This document shows positions 35,072 to 44,036 of a stretch of DNA of 64,000 nt, in pieces (within the stretch, counting starts at the first letter, position 1; each line of letters begins with the position of its first letter). The position numbers and the translations under genes are program-made. This DNA is from Actinospica sp035552695. GTDB lineage: Bacteria > Actinomycetota > Actinomycetes > Streptomycetales > Catenulisporaceae. The stretch spans positions 82,059 to 146,058 of the forward strand of contig NZ_DASZKT010000093.1 of NCBI RefSeq assembly GCF_035552695.1, written 5' to 3'. The notes below the pieces were generated by a model. The model was not told the DNA's origin, did not search any database, and was given only the letters and a program-made list of their open reading frames with translations.

Positions 35072-36118
35072 CTACGCCGCCAGCAGATCCGAGCTCACGG
35101 CGCTCGTGCGGTCCGTCGCCGCGAACCACGAATTCACCGCGCGACGGCCGAATTCGAAGGCCTCGTGGAGCAGGTTGGAGTCGGTCGCCAAGCGGCTGAC
35201 GGCCGGGACGGACCGGTCGGGGCGGATCGAGAGCACCGCGGACTGGCAGGTTCCGTCGAGATCCAGCTCGTACGCGGCGAGGTCTCGGTCGTCGTCCACC
35301 ATGCGCGCACGCCGCGCCAGATACGCGGCCTTGAGCTGAGGCGTGTGCCTGCGCAGCGCGACCTTCGCGACGAAGCGGGCACCGAGCGACGGCGGAACAC
35401 GGTCTTCCGCCCCCTTGGTCGCCGGCACGTCGTGGACGGCCTTCGATCGCAGTACCAGCACATGTGTCGCCCCGTCACGCAGTGCCTGACGAAACGGCAC
35501 CGACTCGGCCAGGCCCGCGTCGTAGTACCGCCGGCCGCCGAACTCGATGGGACGTCCGGCCAGCACCGGAAGCGCGGTGCTCGCGCGCAGGGCCAGCCGC
35601 AGCGCCTTGCCGTCCGTCATCTCGCTGAACAGGTCCCTGGGCTCGCCGGTGGCGATGTCGGTGGCGAGCAGGTGCAGCTCGATCGCGGTGTCGAGCACGG
35701 ACGCGTAGTCCAGCGGGTATTCGCGGATGTAGATGTCCTCGACCAGCTTCTCGACGTCCACCAGCGGGCGGCCGCGCAGCAGGTTCGTCGTGCGGATGCA
35801 CGCCCTGGTGAAACGCGGGTCGATGCAGCTGAGGATGCCCTGCGGCTTCGAGCTGAGCAGCCAGGCCGCCGTGAGAGCGCCCGCCGAGGCGCCGTAGACC
35901 GCGTCGAAGGCCTCGAGCAGGCCGAGTTCGTGGATTGCCAACGCCATGCCGGCCGACACGCTGCCGCGCATTCCGCCACCCTCGATCGCGAGCGCGACCC
36001 GGTGGCCGTCCGTCCGCGCGCCGGGGCGGCTACCCGCCGCCAGCCGGTCGGCGAGGACGGACGCTAGCCGTTGATTCTGGTCCTGATCCGTCAATCCGCC
36101 GAGAAGCTGCTCCGCCAC
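35072..36118 (-). CDS. Patatin-like phospholipase / acyl hydrolase
   Basis: Protein of 348 residues with the patatin fold and a Ser-Asp dyad. The oxyanion motif GGGMRGS is near residue 48, the nucleophile elbow GASAG near 77, and the catalytic aspartate in YYDAGLAESVPF near 207. No signal peptide is seen, so it acts in the cytoplasm or at the inner membrane face, hydrolysing lipid acyl esters. It resembles the bacterial YjjU/RssA type in length. ATG at 36118. A 156-base gap separates it from the TrpC-like gene on the same strand; I see no clear promoter in it. Confidence 0.87.
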   Translation of the reverse strand: MAEQLLGGLTDQDQNQRLASVLADRLAAGSRPGARTDGHRVALAIEGGGMRGSVSAGMALAIHELGLLEAFDAVYGASAGALTAAWLLSSKPQGILSCIDPRFTRACIRTTNLLRGRPLVDVEKLVEDIYIREYPLDYASVLDTAIELHLLATDIATGEPRDLFSEMTDGKALRLALRASTALPVLAGRPIEFGGRRYYDAGLAESVPFRQALRDGATHVLVLRSKAVHDVPATKGAEDRVPPSLGARFVAKVALRRHTPQLKAAYLARRARMVDDDRDLAAYELDLDGTCQSAVLSIRPDRSVPAVSRLATDSNLLHEAFEFGRRAVNSWFAATDRTSAVSSDLLAA

Positions 36119-36274
36119 TGCCCTCTCTCCCCTGGTCGCGGCCCTTGTGGGGCCGTTCTCCGTTGTGGCCGCGGTGGGCGAGTGCCTACCGAGGGGAACG
36201 TACCCGGGGGTTGTGAACGGGAGATCTATGCTGTGCGACGGGCTCTTGAGCTTTGGGTATATCGAACGACCGGG

Positions 36275-37099
36275 TTAGACGGCCTGCTCGCGCCGACGGG
36301 CGAGCGCGGGGTGCGATCCGACCGCCACGAGGTCCGCGACCGCCTGCCTCGGGGTGCCCTCGGCGAGGTGGGTGCGGCCGACGAGGATGGCGTCGGCATC
36401 CAGCTTCGCGCTGCTGATCAGGTCGCGGCGCGGCGTGGAACCGCACTCGGTGACGCGTACCACGCCGTTCGGGACGAGGGGGAGCAGCTTGGCGAGCGTT
36501 GCCTGGATCTGGATCGAGCCGTCGGCTACGTACTGCGGCGGACGCAGGAAGAGCGTGTGCGCCTTCGCCCGCAGCGAGCGTACGAGGTCGCGGGCGCTGC
36601 AGACCTCGACGACCGCGGTCAGGCCGATGGTCGCGGCGCGCTCCACGAGCGAGACCAGCGCCTCGTCGTGCAGCGTGGACGCGGAAAGCAGCACGAGGCT
36701 GGCGCCGTGCGCGCGGGCCTCCCAGAGCTGGTAGCTGGAGACGACGGGGTCCATGCAGAGCAGCGGGGTGTGCGTGTGCACGTTCGCGTCGTTCATCGCG
36801 GTCAGCGAGCTGCCGACGCCGTTCGCGCCCGGCCGGATCGGCACCGCGATCACACCGGCGCCGCCCGCCTCGTATTCCTCGGCCAGTTCGCCGGGGGCGG
36901 AGTGCGCGGGGTCGAGCTCGGCCACGACGACGATCTGCTCGCTGCCGAGGGCCTCCTTGCCGTTCAGCGGGGTCGGCCGGTCCAGCGCCCTGGCCTTGAT
37001 CTCGTCGAGCGGGACGCGGGCCTGACGGGTGGCGACGCGGGCGAGGGCCTGATTGGCGAGAACCGCTATGGGGGAGGTGGAGCCACCGGCTGTCGTCAC
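36275..37099 (-). CDS. TrpC-like protein lacking catalytic residues (possible pseudo-enzyme)
   Basis: Protein of 274 residues with the overall pattern of indole-3-glycerol phosphate synthase: VVVAEL strand (55-62), LLCMDPVVSSYQLWEARAHG (113-132), AVVEVCSARDL (162-172), and TECGSTPRRDL then ILVGRTHL near the end. Compared with the catalytic set of TrpC, the glutamates at 61 and 165 remain, but the first lysine is D63, the second lysine of the KDF motif is M116, the NNRDL asparagine region reads FLRPPQY, and the serine of ESGI is C219. It is thus unlikely to make indole-glycerol phosphate. GTG at 37099. No other trp gene is nearby. Confidence 0.75.
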   Translation of the reverse strand: MTTAGGSTSPIAVLANQALARVATRQARVPLDEIKARALDRPTPLNGKEALGSEQIVVVAELDPAHSAPGELAEEYEAGGAGVIAVPIRPGANGVGSSLTAMNDANVHTHTPLLCMDPVVSSYQLWEARAHGASLVLLSASTLHDEALVSLVERAATIGLTAVVEVCSARDLVRSLRAKAHTLFLRPPQYVADGSIQIQATLAKLLPLVPNGVVRVTECGSTPRRDLISSAKLDADAILVGRTHLAEGTPRQAVADLVAVGSHPALARRREQAV

Positions 37100-37331
37100 G
37101 CTGCGGCCGCCTTCACGCTCGCCGGCGGACGGACGACGGCGCAGGTCCGATCTTCGAGCGCGACCGGCTTGTGCAACGCTGCCTCCTCGGTGACGGGGTC
37201 TCAGCCTTGGCCGAGATTTGCCCGGTACACAAAGAAGCTAACCCATTCCCCGGGTCCAAGGCCAAATCGATCTTGCTGACCTGCGGAAACGTCGTGTTAA
37301 ATGCATGTTCTGGAATTCTGTCGAACACGCG
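37100..37331. other. Gap between GH38 and the TrpC-like gene
   Basis: This 232-base gap holds no coding sequence I can support. Its GH38-proximal part (37215-37330) is clearly less GC-rich than the surroundings. On the minus strand TTGACG at 37335-37330 followed 17 bases later by CAGAAC could be a weak promoter for the TrpC-like gene, but the -10 match is poor. Confidence 0.3.
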
Positions 37332-40300
37332 TCAAGCTGCTGATTCCACGATCGCGATGCCGGTCGAGGGCTGGTACCGCAGGCGTCCGTGGCAGGCCAC
37401 GCGTGCCAGAGCCCACCAATGCGCCCCCGCGCGGGCGGCCGGGTCGGCGTGCGCGGTGAAGCTCAGCGTCGCCGACTCGCCGAATCGGAGAGTGAAAGGC
37501 TGAACACGTGGCGTCACGGTGACGTCCCCGTCCCCGATCCACGTGCCGTACGGGCTTATCAGCGCCACTTCACCGCGAATCTCACTCGCGGCAAGGTTGG
37601 TGAGCCGCACCGGAAGTTCAGCACTCCGGCCCGGCGCGAGCCGGACCGGCGACCAATCGGTGACGACATCCACGAGGTCTCCGTCGGCCGCCTCTCCCTC
37701 GGCCACATCGCCGACGCGGATCTCGACAGTGTCCTCCAGTACCTGGCCGAGATCGTCCCTGATACGCGCGGCGATGATGTATCGGCCGGGCTCGCCCGAC
37801 GTGGTGAAGGGAACGCCGAACTCGGCATGCTCGCCGGGCGCGAGCTTGTATGGCAAGTCCACGTCCGCCGCGGATACGCCCTCGGGGACGACGAGCTCGG
37901 CGACGCCGCCGGCCTCGTGCCCGCTACAGCTCACGGTGACGGTGAGAGCGCTCTCTGCGGCGCTGATGTGCACGGACGACGGCAGGTTCCCGATCGGCGC
38001 CGGGCCCGCATCGTGCAGCCAGTAGCGTGTGAAGACGGGCTGTACGGGCTCTGCGATACGCGCGAGCGGGTCGTGCGCGAGCGCGCCATCGTGGTCGGGG
38101 AAGCTGGGCGGGGTCGGCGCGATTCGGATGGTCGCCACGTCGGCGGGGGAGAGGTCCACGGTGACGGACGATGCGTCGATTGGAGTCAGAACCTCGGAGG
38201 AGTTGTCTTCGAGTAAATCGGTGCGACGAGCGCTCTCTATGCCTCCGTGGACACGTACGATCGCACTCGTCGCCAAACCTGCTGAGTCGTAGATACGCAG
38301 ACTGAGTTCGCTGGGATGCCCTTCACACACGCCGGATGCGAGCGGATTGCCCGCAGCCTTGGCGGTCGTCAGCAGCACGTTGTGCGGGGTGACGGAGATG
38401 AGGCTGAGTTCGGCGGGCAGTGGACGGTCCGCGGGGGAATCGAGCTCGGTGCTGAGAGCGCTCTCTGTGCGGAGCGCGCTCTTTGCCTGCTTCGCGCGCA
38501 CGGGATGGTTCACGTCCTGGCCCACGCGTGAGAATGCGCTCTCTCGCCAGTCGCCCGGACCCGCCACGATGCTGAGCGCGAACGAGTGCGACCAGTGCTG
38601 CCACGCGAAGCTCGACCCGTCCGGCACCGTACGCCGCTCGCCCTCGATCCAGTACCGCGACGGGAACCCGCTGCACGCACGCATCAGATTGACGCTGAGA
38701 GCGCTCTCCGCATCCACCACGAAGCCGGACGTTCCGCGGTTGACGACAGCGATCGAGTAGTCGTCGGCGGGCTCGGCGGTCGTCGCGAGACCGGCCGGCA
38801 CCGGAACTTCGATCGCGGCATCGGACAGGTCGTCGATGAGCTCTGCGATGGCGGCCGGGGACGAGCCGATGATGAGCACCGGCAGGTCGCGCGGACCGCG
38901 CAGATCGGCGCCGGGGACCCACTGCTCGCGCCGCGTGCGCAGCGCGGGGACGAACACGCGTCCGTTCGCTTCGAGAGCGGCGCGATATTCGGGTCCGGCG
39001 GCGTCGAGCACGGCCGATGCGAACACGTTGTTGCGTCCGAGCACGATGCGCACGTCCGGAAGGTTCGAGTCCACGTCGAGGGCGCCGTATCGCTCACCGT
39101 CCGGCTTGGTCAACGTCGAGGTCACGCCCTTCGCGGCCAGCGCCGCAATCAGGGCACGCACATGCTCCGCGCGATCGGGCGAGGTGTCGTCTACCACCTC
39201 GGCGACACCGATGGCGTGCACGTCGACGGAGTTGTCATCTCCGCTCGCGCGCTCGTCCCGGTTCGCACCTTCGCGGCGCAGGTTCAGCCGTACTGTCGCG
39301 GACAGTCCGGCCCACGTGTGTGCCGGGCTGTCCAGCGTCCAGAGGCTCTGCGCGGCATCGGCCTCCGGGAATCCGAATGAGCGGCCGACTGCACCGAATC
39401 CGACCTCTGCGACGGGCAGCAGTCCCGGTGCGTCGAACTGGAAACGGGCGCGCAGCAGGTGGTCCTGGCCGATCGATCCGTCGACGTGCGTCGTCAGGTC
39501 GACGCGTTCGATGCCGCGCCAGAGGTTGGTGAGCTGGGTGATCCGCAGGTCTTCGAGTTCGGTCGTGGCGACGATGCGTGAACCGAGCGGGCCGGTCTCG
39601 ACGTGCACGGATGCGGCGGGCCTTTCGCCGGTGGCAGTCCCCGGTCCGGTGGGCAGCAGATGCCAGGGGCCCTCGCCCCAATAGTCGTGGTCGGCGAGTT
39701 CGGCTTGGAGTGTGAGCTCGCCCGCGAGTCCGTCGGGCCGCACGAGTTCGCGGCCGGCCCGAAGGTCCACGACGCTGGAGAGCGCTCCACCGCGTGCCGG
39801 ATCCGCCTCGACGACGAAGCTCTCGTTCTCGATCCGTGCCGACGGTGCCGATGCGTCGATGCGGACCCAGCCAGCGGGGACGTCGTCGGCCGGGACCACC
39901 CCGTACACGCGGTAGCCCAGCGACGGAACCGCCTTGGCCAGGAAAGAGAGCGCGATCTCGGCGATCGAACCGTCCGCGCGGCGCACGACGGATTCGGTCA
40001 GCGCCGGAACCTCCACCCCGGCCGGATCGACGACGCGCACGCCTCGCACGGGCTCCGCAGACTCGTCCGTGAACTTCTCCGTGAGCCTCTCCGCGAATTT
40101 CACTGTCGCCGTCGTGATCGCGTCGCGCTCGAAAGACAGGGTGTTGACGGCGAGAATCGAGTGCCCATCGGCTCGAGCCACGTGCCGCGCCAGGAAGTCT
40201 ATGGATCCGTCGATGACCTCCCGGCCCAGCTCATCGGCCTCGCGCCAACCGTTGAGGAGGTCGAGGTACACCTGGTCCGACTCGGTGCCGGTGATCGCGT

Positions 40301-41714
40301 CGTGGTGTGCGCCGTAGACGAGTTGGCGCCACGCCTTGTCGAGCGCTTCATGCGGGTATCGCGCTCCCAGCAGCAACGCGAGAGACGCAAGTCGCTCGCC
40401 GTCCAGCACCGCGACCTCGGCGGCGCGCTGCGCCTGCTTGGTGTCGATGTAGGACACGTCCTTGCCGGTGTACACCGGGTTCATATCGCGTGTCTGCATG
40501 CTGATAACCGTGCGGCGCTTCTCCGCGTCCGCGCGGACGGCCGCGAAGAAGTCGCGCGGGATGCCGACCTGGAAGCGCGGCCACACGTAGCGCGCGTTCC
40601 ACTCACGGTGGATCTGCGTGCAGAAGCGCGAGGGAACGTTATGGTCGTGCCCAACCGGTAGCAGCACGTTGCGCGTGGCCGCGACCTTCTTCAGCTCGCT
40701 GAACTTGTCGTGGGCCTTCTGCATCGACTCCTCAAGGGTGTCGACGCGTTCGATGTCCCAGCCGGCCACGTAATGGTCCGCGAGGTATCCGGTGAGCACG
40801 CCGCGCCCCGAGGGCGAAATCCACTCGAACTCGGAGGGGAACTGCTGTCGGCTGATGTCGCCGGTGTGCCGCTTGGCGCCGACGTGGTGCCACGGGCCGC
40901 GCGCCCACACGCTCGAGTCCATGCCCGCGTCCGCGACGAGACCCGGATACGCCGGGTCGTGGCCGAACACGTCCACCATCCAGGCCGAACGCGGCTCGCC
41001 GCCGAGGACATCGCGCTGGTATCCCATCCCGTACACGAGGTTGCGTACGGTCGACTCGGGGTGCGTCAGGTTCGTGTTCGCCTCGTTGTAGCTGCCGCCG
41101 ACGAGTTCGACGCGGCCCTCGCGCATCAGTCGGCGCAGAACGTTCCGGTCGCGCGGGAACCGGTCCCAGTAAGGCTTCAGATAATCGACCTCTGCGAGTA
41201 CGAACGCGTAGTCCTCGTCGTCCAGGGCGGCGTCGAGGTGCGCGCGTACGAGATCGAACGCGGAGAGCTGGAACGGCATTCGCTTCTCCTGCGCGCCCGG
41301 CAGGTCCAGCCACGTCTCGGTGAATCCGGCCTGCGTATTCCACCACACCGGGTCGTAGTGGAAGTGCGAGATCATCCACATCGTCCACCCGGATTCGGCA
41401 CGCGTGAGCCGCGCCGGCTGTGTGACGCGGGCGTCGCCGGACTCGACGATCACCGTGGCCTGATACGTGCCGCCCTCGACGGACGGCGACCGGAACACGA
41501 CGCCGACCTCGACTGTCACCTCGACGCCCACCTCACCCGCGTCCGAATGAACGGCCGAGGCAACGACCGCGGGAACAGGCGTCTCGACCAGCGGACCGTC
41601 TATCCGCACCGTCGCCGGTGCGGATAGACCCGCCAGCACCACCCTGGTCAACTGTCTCGGAGCATTGAGAGTCCCGATGAACAGGTCGGTATCGTGGACG
41701 GCGGTGATCCGCAT
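37332..41714 (-). CDS. GH38 alpha-mannosidase, large intracellular type
   Basis: Very long retaining alpha-mannosidase of 1460 residues without a signal peptide. The zinc-site motif HFHYDPVWW lies at 117-125 (His119 and Asp121 as ligands), the catalytic nucleophile is Asp248 in WMVDVFGHDP, and GHDHNVPS near 355 and GAHHDAITGTESDQ near 468 are further family motifs. After the three-helix bundle and beta-domains, the C-terminal third contains Ig-like strands (LPYKLAPGEHAEFGVPF). Ordinary GH38 enzymes are about 800-1100 residues, so the tail is long. Three perfect GAGAGCGCTCTC palindromes and several variants are embedded in its distal third. It is the last gene of the ABC importer operon, 31 bases after the binding protein, and should trim imported mannosides. 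Confidence 0.92.
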   Translation of the reverse strand: MRITAVHDTDLFIGTLNAPRQLTRVVLAGLSAPATVRIDGPLVETPVPAVVASAVHSDAGEVGVEVTVEVGVVFRSPSVEGGTYQATVIVESGDARVTQPARLTRAESGWTMWMISHFHYDPVWWNTQAGFTETWLDLPGAQEKRMPFQLSAFDLVRAHLDAALDDEDYAFVLAEVDYLKPYWDRFPRDRNVLRRLMREGRVELVGGSYNEANTNLTHPESTVRNLVYGMGYQRDVLGGEPRSAWMVDVFGHDPAYPGLVADAGMDSSVWARGPWHHVGAKRHTGDISRQQFPSEFEWISPSGRGVLTGYLADHYVAGWDIERVDTLEESMQKAHDKFSELKKVAATRNVLLPVGHDHNVPSRFCTQIHREWNARYVWPRFQVGIPRDFFAAVRADAEKRRTVISMQTRDMNPVYTGKDVSYIDTKQAQRAAEVAVLDGERLASLALLLGARYPHEALDKAWRQLVYGAHHDAITGTESDQVYLDLLNGWREADELGREVIDGSIDFLARHVARADGHSILAVNTLSFERDAITTATVKFAERLTEKFTDESAEPVRGVRVVDPAGVEVPALTESVVRRADGSIAEIALSFLAKAVPSLGYRVYGVVPADDVPAGWVRIDASAPSARIENESFVVEADPARGGALSSVVDLRAGRELVRPDGLAGELTLQAELADHDYWGEGPWHLLPTGPGTATGERPAASVHVETGPLGSRIVATTELEDLRITQLTNLWRGIERVDLTTHVDGSIGQDHLLRARFQFDAPGLLPVAEVGFGAVGRSFGFPEADAAQSLWTLDSPAHTWAGLSATVRLNLRREGANRDERASGDDNSVDVHAIGVAEVVDDTSPDRAEHVRALIAALAAKGVTSTLTKPDGERYGALDVDSNLPDVRIVLGRNNVFASAVLDAAGPEYRAALEANGRVFVPALRTRREQWVPGADLRGPRDLPVLIIGSSPAAIAELIDDLSDAAIEVPVPAGLATTAEPADDYSIAVVNRGTSGFVVDAESALSVNLMRACSGFPSRYWIEGERRTVPDGSSFAWQHWSHSFALSIVAGPGDWRESAFSRVGQDVNHPVRAKQAKSALRTESALSTELDSPADRPLPAELSLISVTPHNVLLTTAKAAGNPLASGVCEGHPSELSLRIYDSAGLATSAIVRVHGGIESARRTDLLEDNSSEVLTPIDASSVTVDLSPADVATIRIAPTPPSFPDHDGALAHDPLARIAEPVQPVFTRYWLHDAGPAPIGNLPSSVHISAAESALTVTVSCSGHEAGGVAELVVPEGVSAADVDLPYKLAPGEHAEFGVPFTTSGEPGRYIIAARIRDDLGQVLEDTVEIRVGDVAEGEAADGDLVDVVTDWSPVRLAPGRSAELPVRLTNLAASEIRGEVALISPYGTWIGDGDVTVTPRVQPFTLRFGESATLSFTAHADPAARAGAHWWALARVACHGRLRYQPSTGIAIVESAA
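37944..38708. repeat. Cluster of GAGAGCGCTCTC palindromes inside the GH38 gene
   Basis: Perfect copies lie at 37944-37955, 38454-38465 and 38697-38708. Near copies lie at 38226-38237 (10 of 12), around 38472-38483 and around 38530-38545. Each perfect copy is read in the same frame as GAG-AGC-GCT-CTC (Glu-Ser-Ala-Leu; Glu1254, Glu1084, Glu1003). GCT is a scarce alanine codon in this genome, so the DNA sequence rather than the peptide may be what is kept. It resembles a LacI-type operator. Confidence 0.8.
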
Positions 41715-41745
41715 GGCAGAGTTCTTCTCTTGTCGTCGTGGCGGA

Positions 41746-43056
41746 CTACGCGGCGGCCTGCGCGAGGATCGTCTTCGCCTGGCCGAAGAACGAGCTCACG
41801 CCGCCCGAGACGGACTGCTTGCCGAACGCCACCGCGGACGAGACGTTGCCCAGCGCCGTCTTCACGTCGCCGTATCCGGGCGGGGCGGACGGCGGGTTGG
41901 CCAGCGCGTCCGTCGCCACCTGCTGGTTGACGTAGTCGCCGTAGGTCACGTCCGTCTTCGCCGACGAGCTGAGGGTCGGCAGCAGTTCGTTCTCCGCCAG
42001 CGTGGACGGCGGCAGGCCGCGCTGGGTGCTCATGATCTTGACCGCGTCCTTGTCCGTGAGGAAGAAGTCGATCAGCTTGGCCGCACCGGTCGGATTGGCG
42101 CTCTTGGTCGGGATGACCAGCAGCACGCCGCCGTTGAGGGCCTGGCCGGTCTTGCCGTTCGTGCCGCGCGGCACGATGATCTCACCGAGCGAGGCGGTCA
42201 TCAGCGGCGCGATCTGGGACAGGCCCCAGCCGTTCGTCAGCGCCACGGAGCCGGACACGAAGGGGTTCGTCGAGTCGGCGTTGCCGTAGTTGGCGACCAG
42301 GTCGGCCGGGCAGCAGGCACCGGTCTTGCGCAGGCCGGCCCAGTAGTTCCACCAGTCGCCGAGGTCGTTCGAGTCGAAGCCGAGTTCGCCCGCCTGCGTG
42401 TAAAGGTCCTTACCACGCTGGCGCAGCCACGGCTGCATGGCGCCCGAGTCGTCGCCGGACGCGTCCATCGCGCCGTACTTGCCAGAGCCCCAGGCCTTGG
42501 CGACCTCGTTGGTGATCGCGGTGAAGTCGTCCCAGGTCCAGGAGTTCTCCGGGTACGCGATCTTCAGCTTGCCCAGCACGGTCTCGTTGTAGAGCACCGG
42601 CGCGTAGCCGGAGCCTGAGGCGATGCCGTAGTTCACGCCCTTGACCGTGCCGGCCGTGCGCAGCTGGGTGAACAGCGTGTTCAGCGCGATGGTGCCCGGG
42701 ATGTACTTGGACAGGTCGCTCAGCACCCCCTTTGCCGCGTACGTGCTGGTCAGGGCGGTGTCCATCTGGAACACGTCCGGCGGGGTGCCGCCCGCGAACT
42801 CGGTGTTCAGCTTGTCGAAGTAGCCGTTGTAGCCGGAGTACTGTGCGGTCACCTTGATTCCGGTCTTCTGCGTGAAGACCTTCAGCGCCGACTGGTACGC
42901 CTCGTTTCGAGCCGTGCCACCCCACCAGCGGAACACGAGGGTGTCGCTCGATGAGCTGCTCGAGCTCGATGAGGTGAAGTCGCTGCAGCCGGCCATGGCA
43001 AGTGCTGCGGCGCCCGCACCGAGGCCGAGGAAGCCTCTTCTGGACAGTTCGGACAT
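41746..43056 (-). CDS. ABC sugar-binding lipoprotein (Tat-type signal)
   Basis: Extracellular solute-binding protein, family 1, of 436 residues, anchored as a lipoprotein. The signal has a twin-arginine motif (SRRGFLG) and a lipobox ending LAMAGC with Cys24, followed by an Asp/Ser-rich linker with a run of nine serines. The body has the expected alternation of Rossmann-like strands (LVFRWWGG, FAGGTPPDVFQMDTAL, GGVLLVIPTKSANPTGAAKLIDFF). Substrate is presumably an oligosaccharide with alpha-mannosyl groups, judged from the downstream GH38 gene. ATG at 43056; 104 bases separate it from the preceding permease gene. Confidence 0.92.
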   Translation of the reverse strand: MSELSRRGFLGLGAGAAALAMAGCSDFTSSSSSSSSSDTLVFRWWGGTARNEAYQSALKVFTQKTGIKVTAQYSGYNGYFDKLNTEFAGGTPPDVFQMDTALTSTYAAKGVLSDLSKYIPGTIALNTLFTQLRTAGTVKGVNYGIASGSGYAPVLYNETVLGKLKIAYPENSWTWDDFTAITNEVAKAWGSGKYGAMDASGDDSGAMQPWLRQRGKDLYTQAGELGFDSNDLGDWWNYWAGLRKTGACCPADLVANYGNADSTNPFVSGSVALTNGWGLSQIAPLMTASLGEIIVPRGTNGKTGQALNGGVLLVIPTKSANPTGAAKLIDFFLTDKDAVKIMSTQRGLPPSTLAENELLPTLSSSAKTDVTYGDYVNQQVATDALANPPSAPPGYGDVKTALGNVSSAVAFGKQSVSGGVSSFFGQAKTILAQAAA

Positions 43057-43160
43057 ATGCGGAGCTACTTTCTGGAATGAGGGAAGGGGGGAGGGAGGTG
43101 CGGCTGTGCAGTTGTGCGGGTAACGCCGCGTGGTGGCGGCGAGACTCTGGAGGGGCGCGG

Positions 43161-44036
43161 TCAGCCCTTGATTCCCGCGTTGGCCACGCCGTCGACCAGT
43201 CGCTTCTGGAAGACGAGGAAGACCAGCACCATCGGCAGCAGCGTGACGACGGACATCGCCAGCAGGCCGCCGTAGCTCGAGCCGCTCGCCCGGTCCACGA
43301 AGGAGTTCAGGCCCAGCGGGACCGTGTAGCGGCTGTTGTCGTTGAGGTAGACCAGTTGGCGCAGGAAGTCGCTGTAGATCCACACGAACGTCAGCACGGT
43401 CGTGGTGATCAGCGCCGGGCGCAGCAGCGGGAGGATCACCGAGAAGAACACCCGCACGTGCCCGGCGCCGTCGATCTCGGCTGCCTCGTCGAGTTCGCGC
43501 GGGATGCCGCGGATGAACTGGGTCATCAGGAAGATGAAGAAGGCGTCCACCGCGAGGAAGTACGGCACCACCAGCGGCAGGAAGGTGTTGACCCAGTGCA
43601 GCTTGTAGAAGATCGCGTACTGCGGGATCATCGTGGCCTGGAACGGCAGCATCAGGGTGCTGAGCATGAGGCCGAACCAGAGCTTCTTTCCGGCGAAGTC
43701 CAGCCGGGCGAACGCGTAGGCGGCCGCCGAGCACGTCAGCAGATTGCCGATGACCACGAGCCCTGAGATCACTAGCGAGTTGGCGATGTACACGGTGAAC
43801 GACGTGCCGGTCGCGGTCCAGCCGCTGGTGTAGTTCGACAGCGTGAACCCGTGCAGCGGCAGCGGATTCCAGGTCGAGAAGATCTGGTCCTCGGGCTTGA
43901 AGGAGGCGCCGACCAGCCAGATCAGCGGGTAGACCATGACCAGCAGGCTGATGCCGAGCACGACGTGCGTGCGCCAGCTCGACCTGGCCAGGCGGCTTCT
44001 CCTGGTCCTGCGTATGGTCGCGGCGAGTTCAGTCAC
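43161..44036 (-). CDS. ABC sugar permease, MalG type
   Basis: Inner-membrane subunit of 291 residues with six helices. The conserved cytoplasmic EAA loop that contacts the ATPase reads ELDEAAEIDGAGHVRVFFSVILPLLRPAL. An arginine-rich N-terminus (TIRRTRRSRLARSSW) precedes helix 1. It forms the channel with the product of the overlapping upstream gene (GTG at 44036, 8-base overlap). No ATP-binding subunit gene is present in the window; a shared MsiK-type ATPase elsewhere is usual in actinomycetes. Confidence 0.93.
   Translation of the reverse strand: MTELAATIRRTRRSRLARSSWRTHVVLGISLLVMVYPLIWLVGASFKPEDQIFSTWNPLPLHGFTLSNYTSGWTATGTSFTVYIANSLVISGLVVIGNLLTCSAAAYAFARLDFAGKKLWFGLMLSTLMLPFQATMIPQYAIFYKLHWVNTFLPLVVPYFLAVDAFFIFLMTQFIRGIPRELDEAAEIDGAGHVRVFFSVILPLLRPALITTTVLTFVWIYSDFLRQLVYLNDNSRYTVPLGLNSFVDRASGSSYGGLLAMSVVTLLPMVLVFLVFQKRLVDGVANAGIKG

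Noticed and set aside
37330..37336. Promoter of the TrpC-like gene at the GH38 stop codon
   Set aside because: The -35 is good but the -10 matches at only three of six positions; kept as a note in the gap entry rather than as a promoter.
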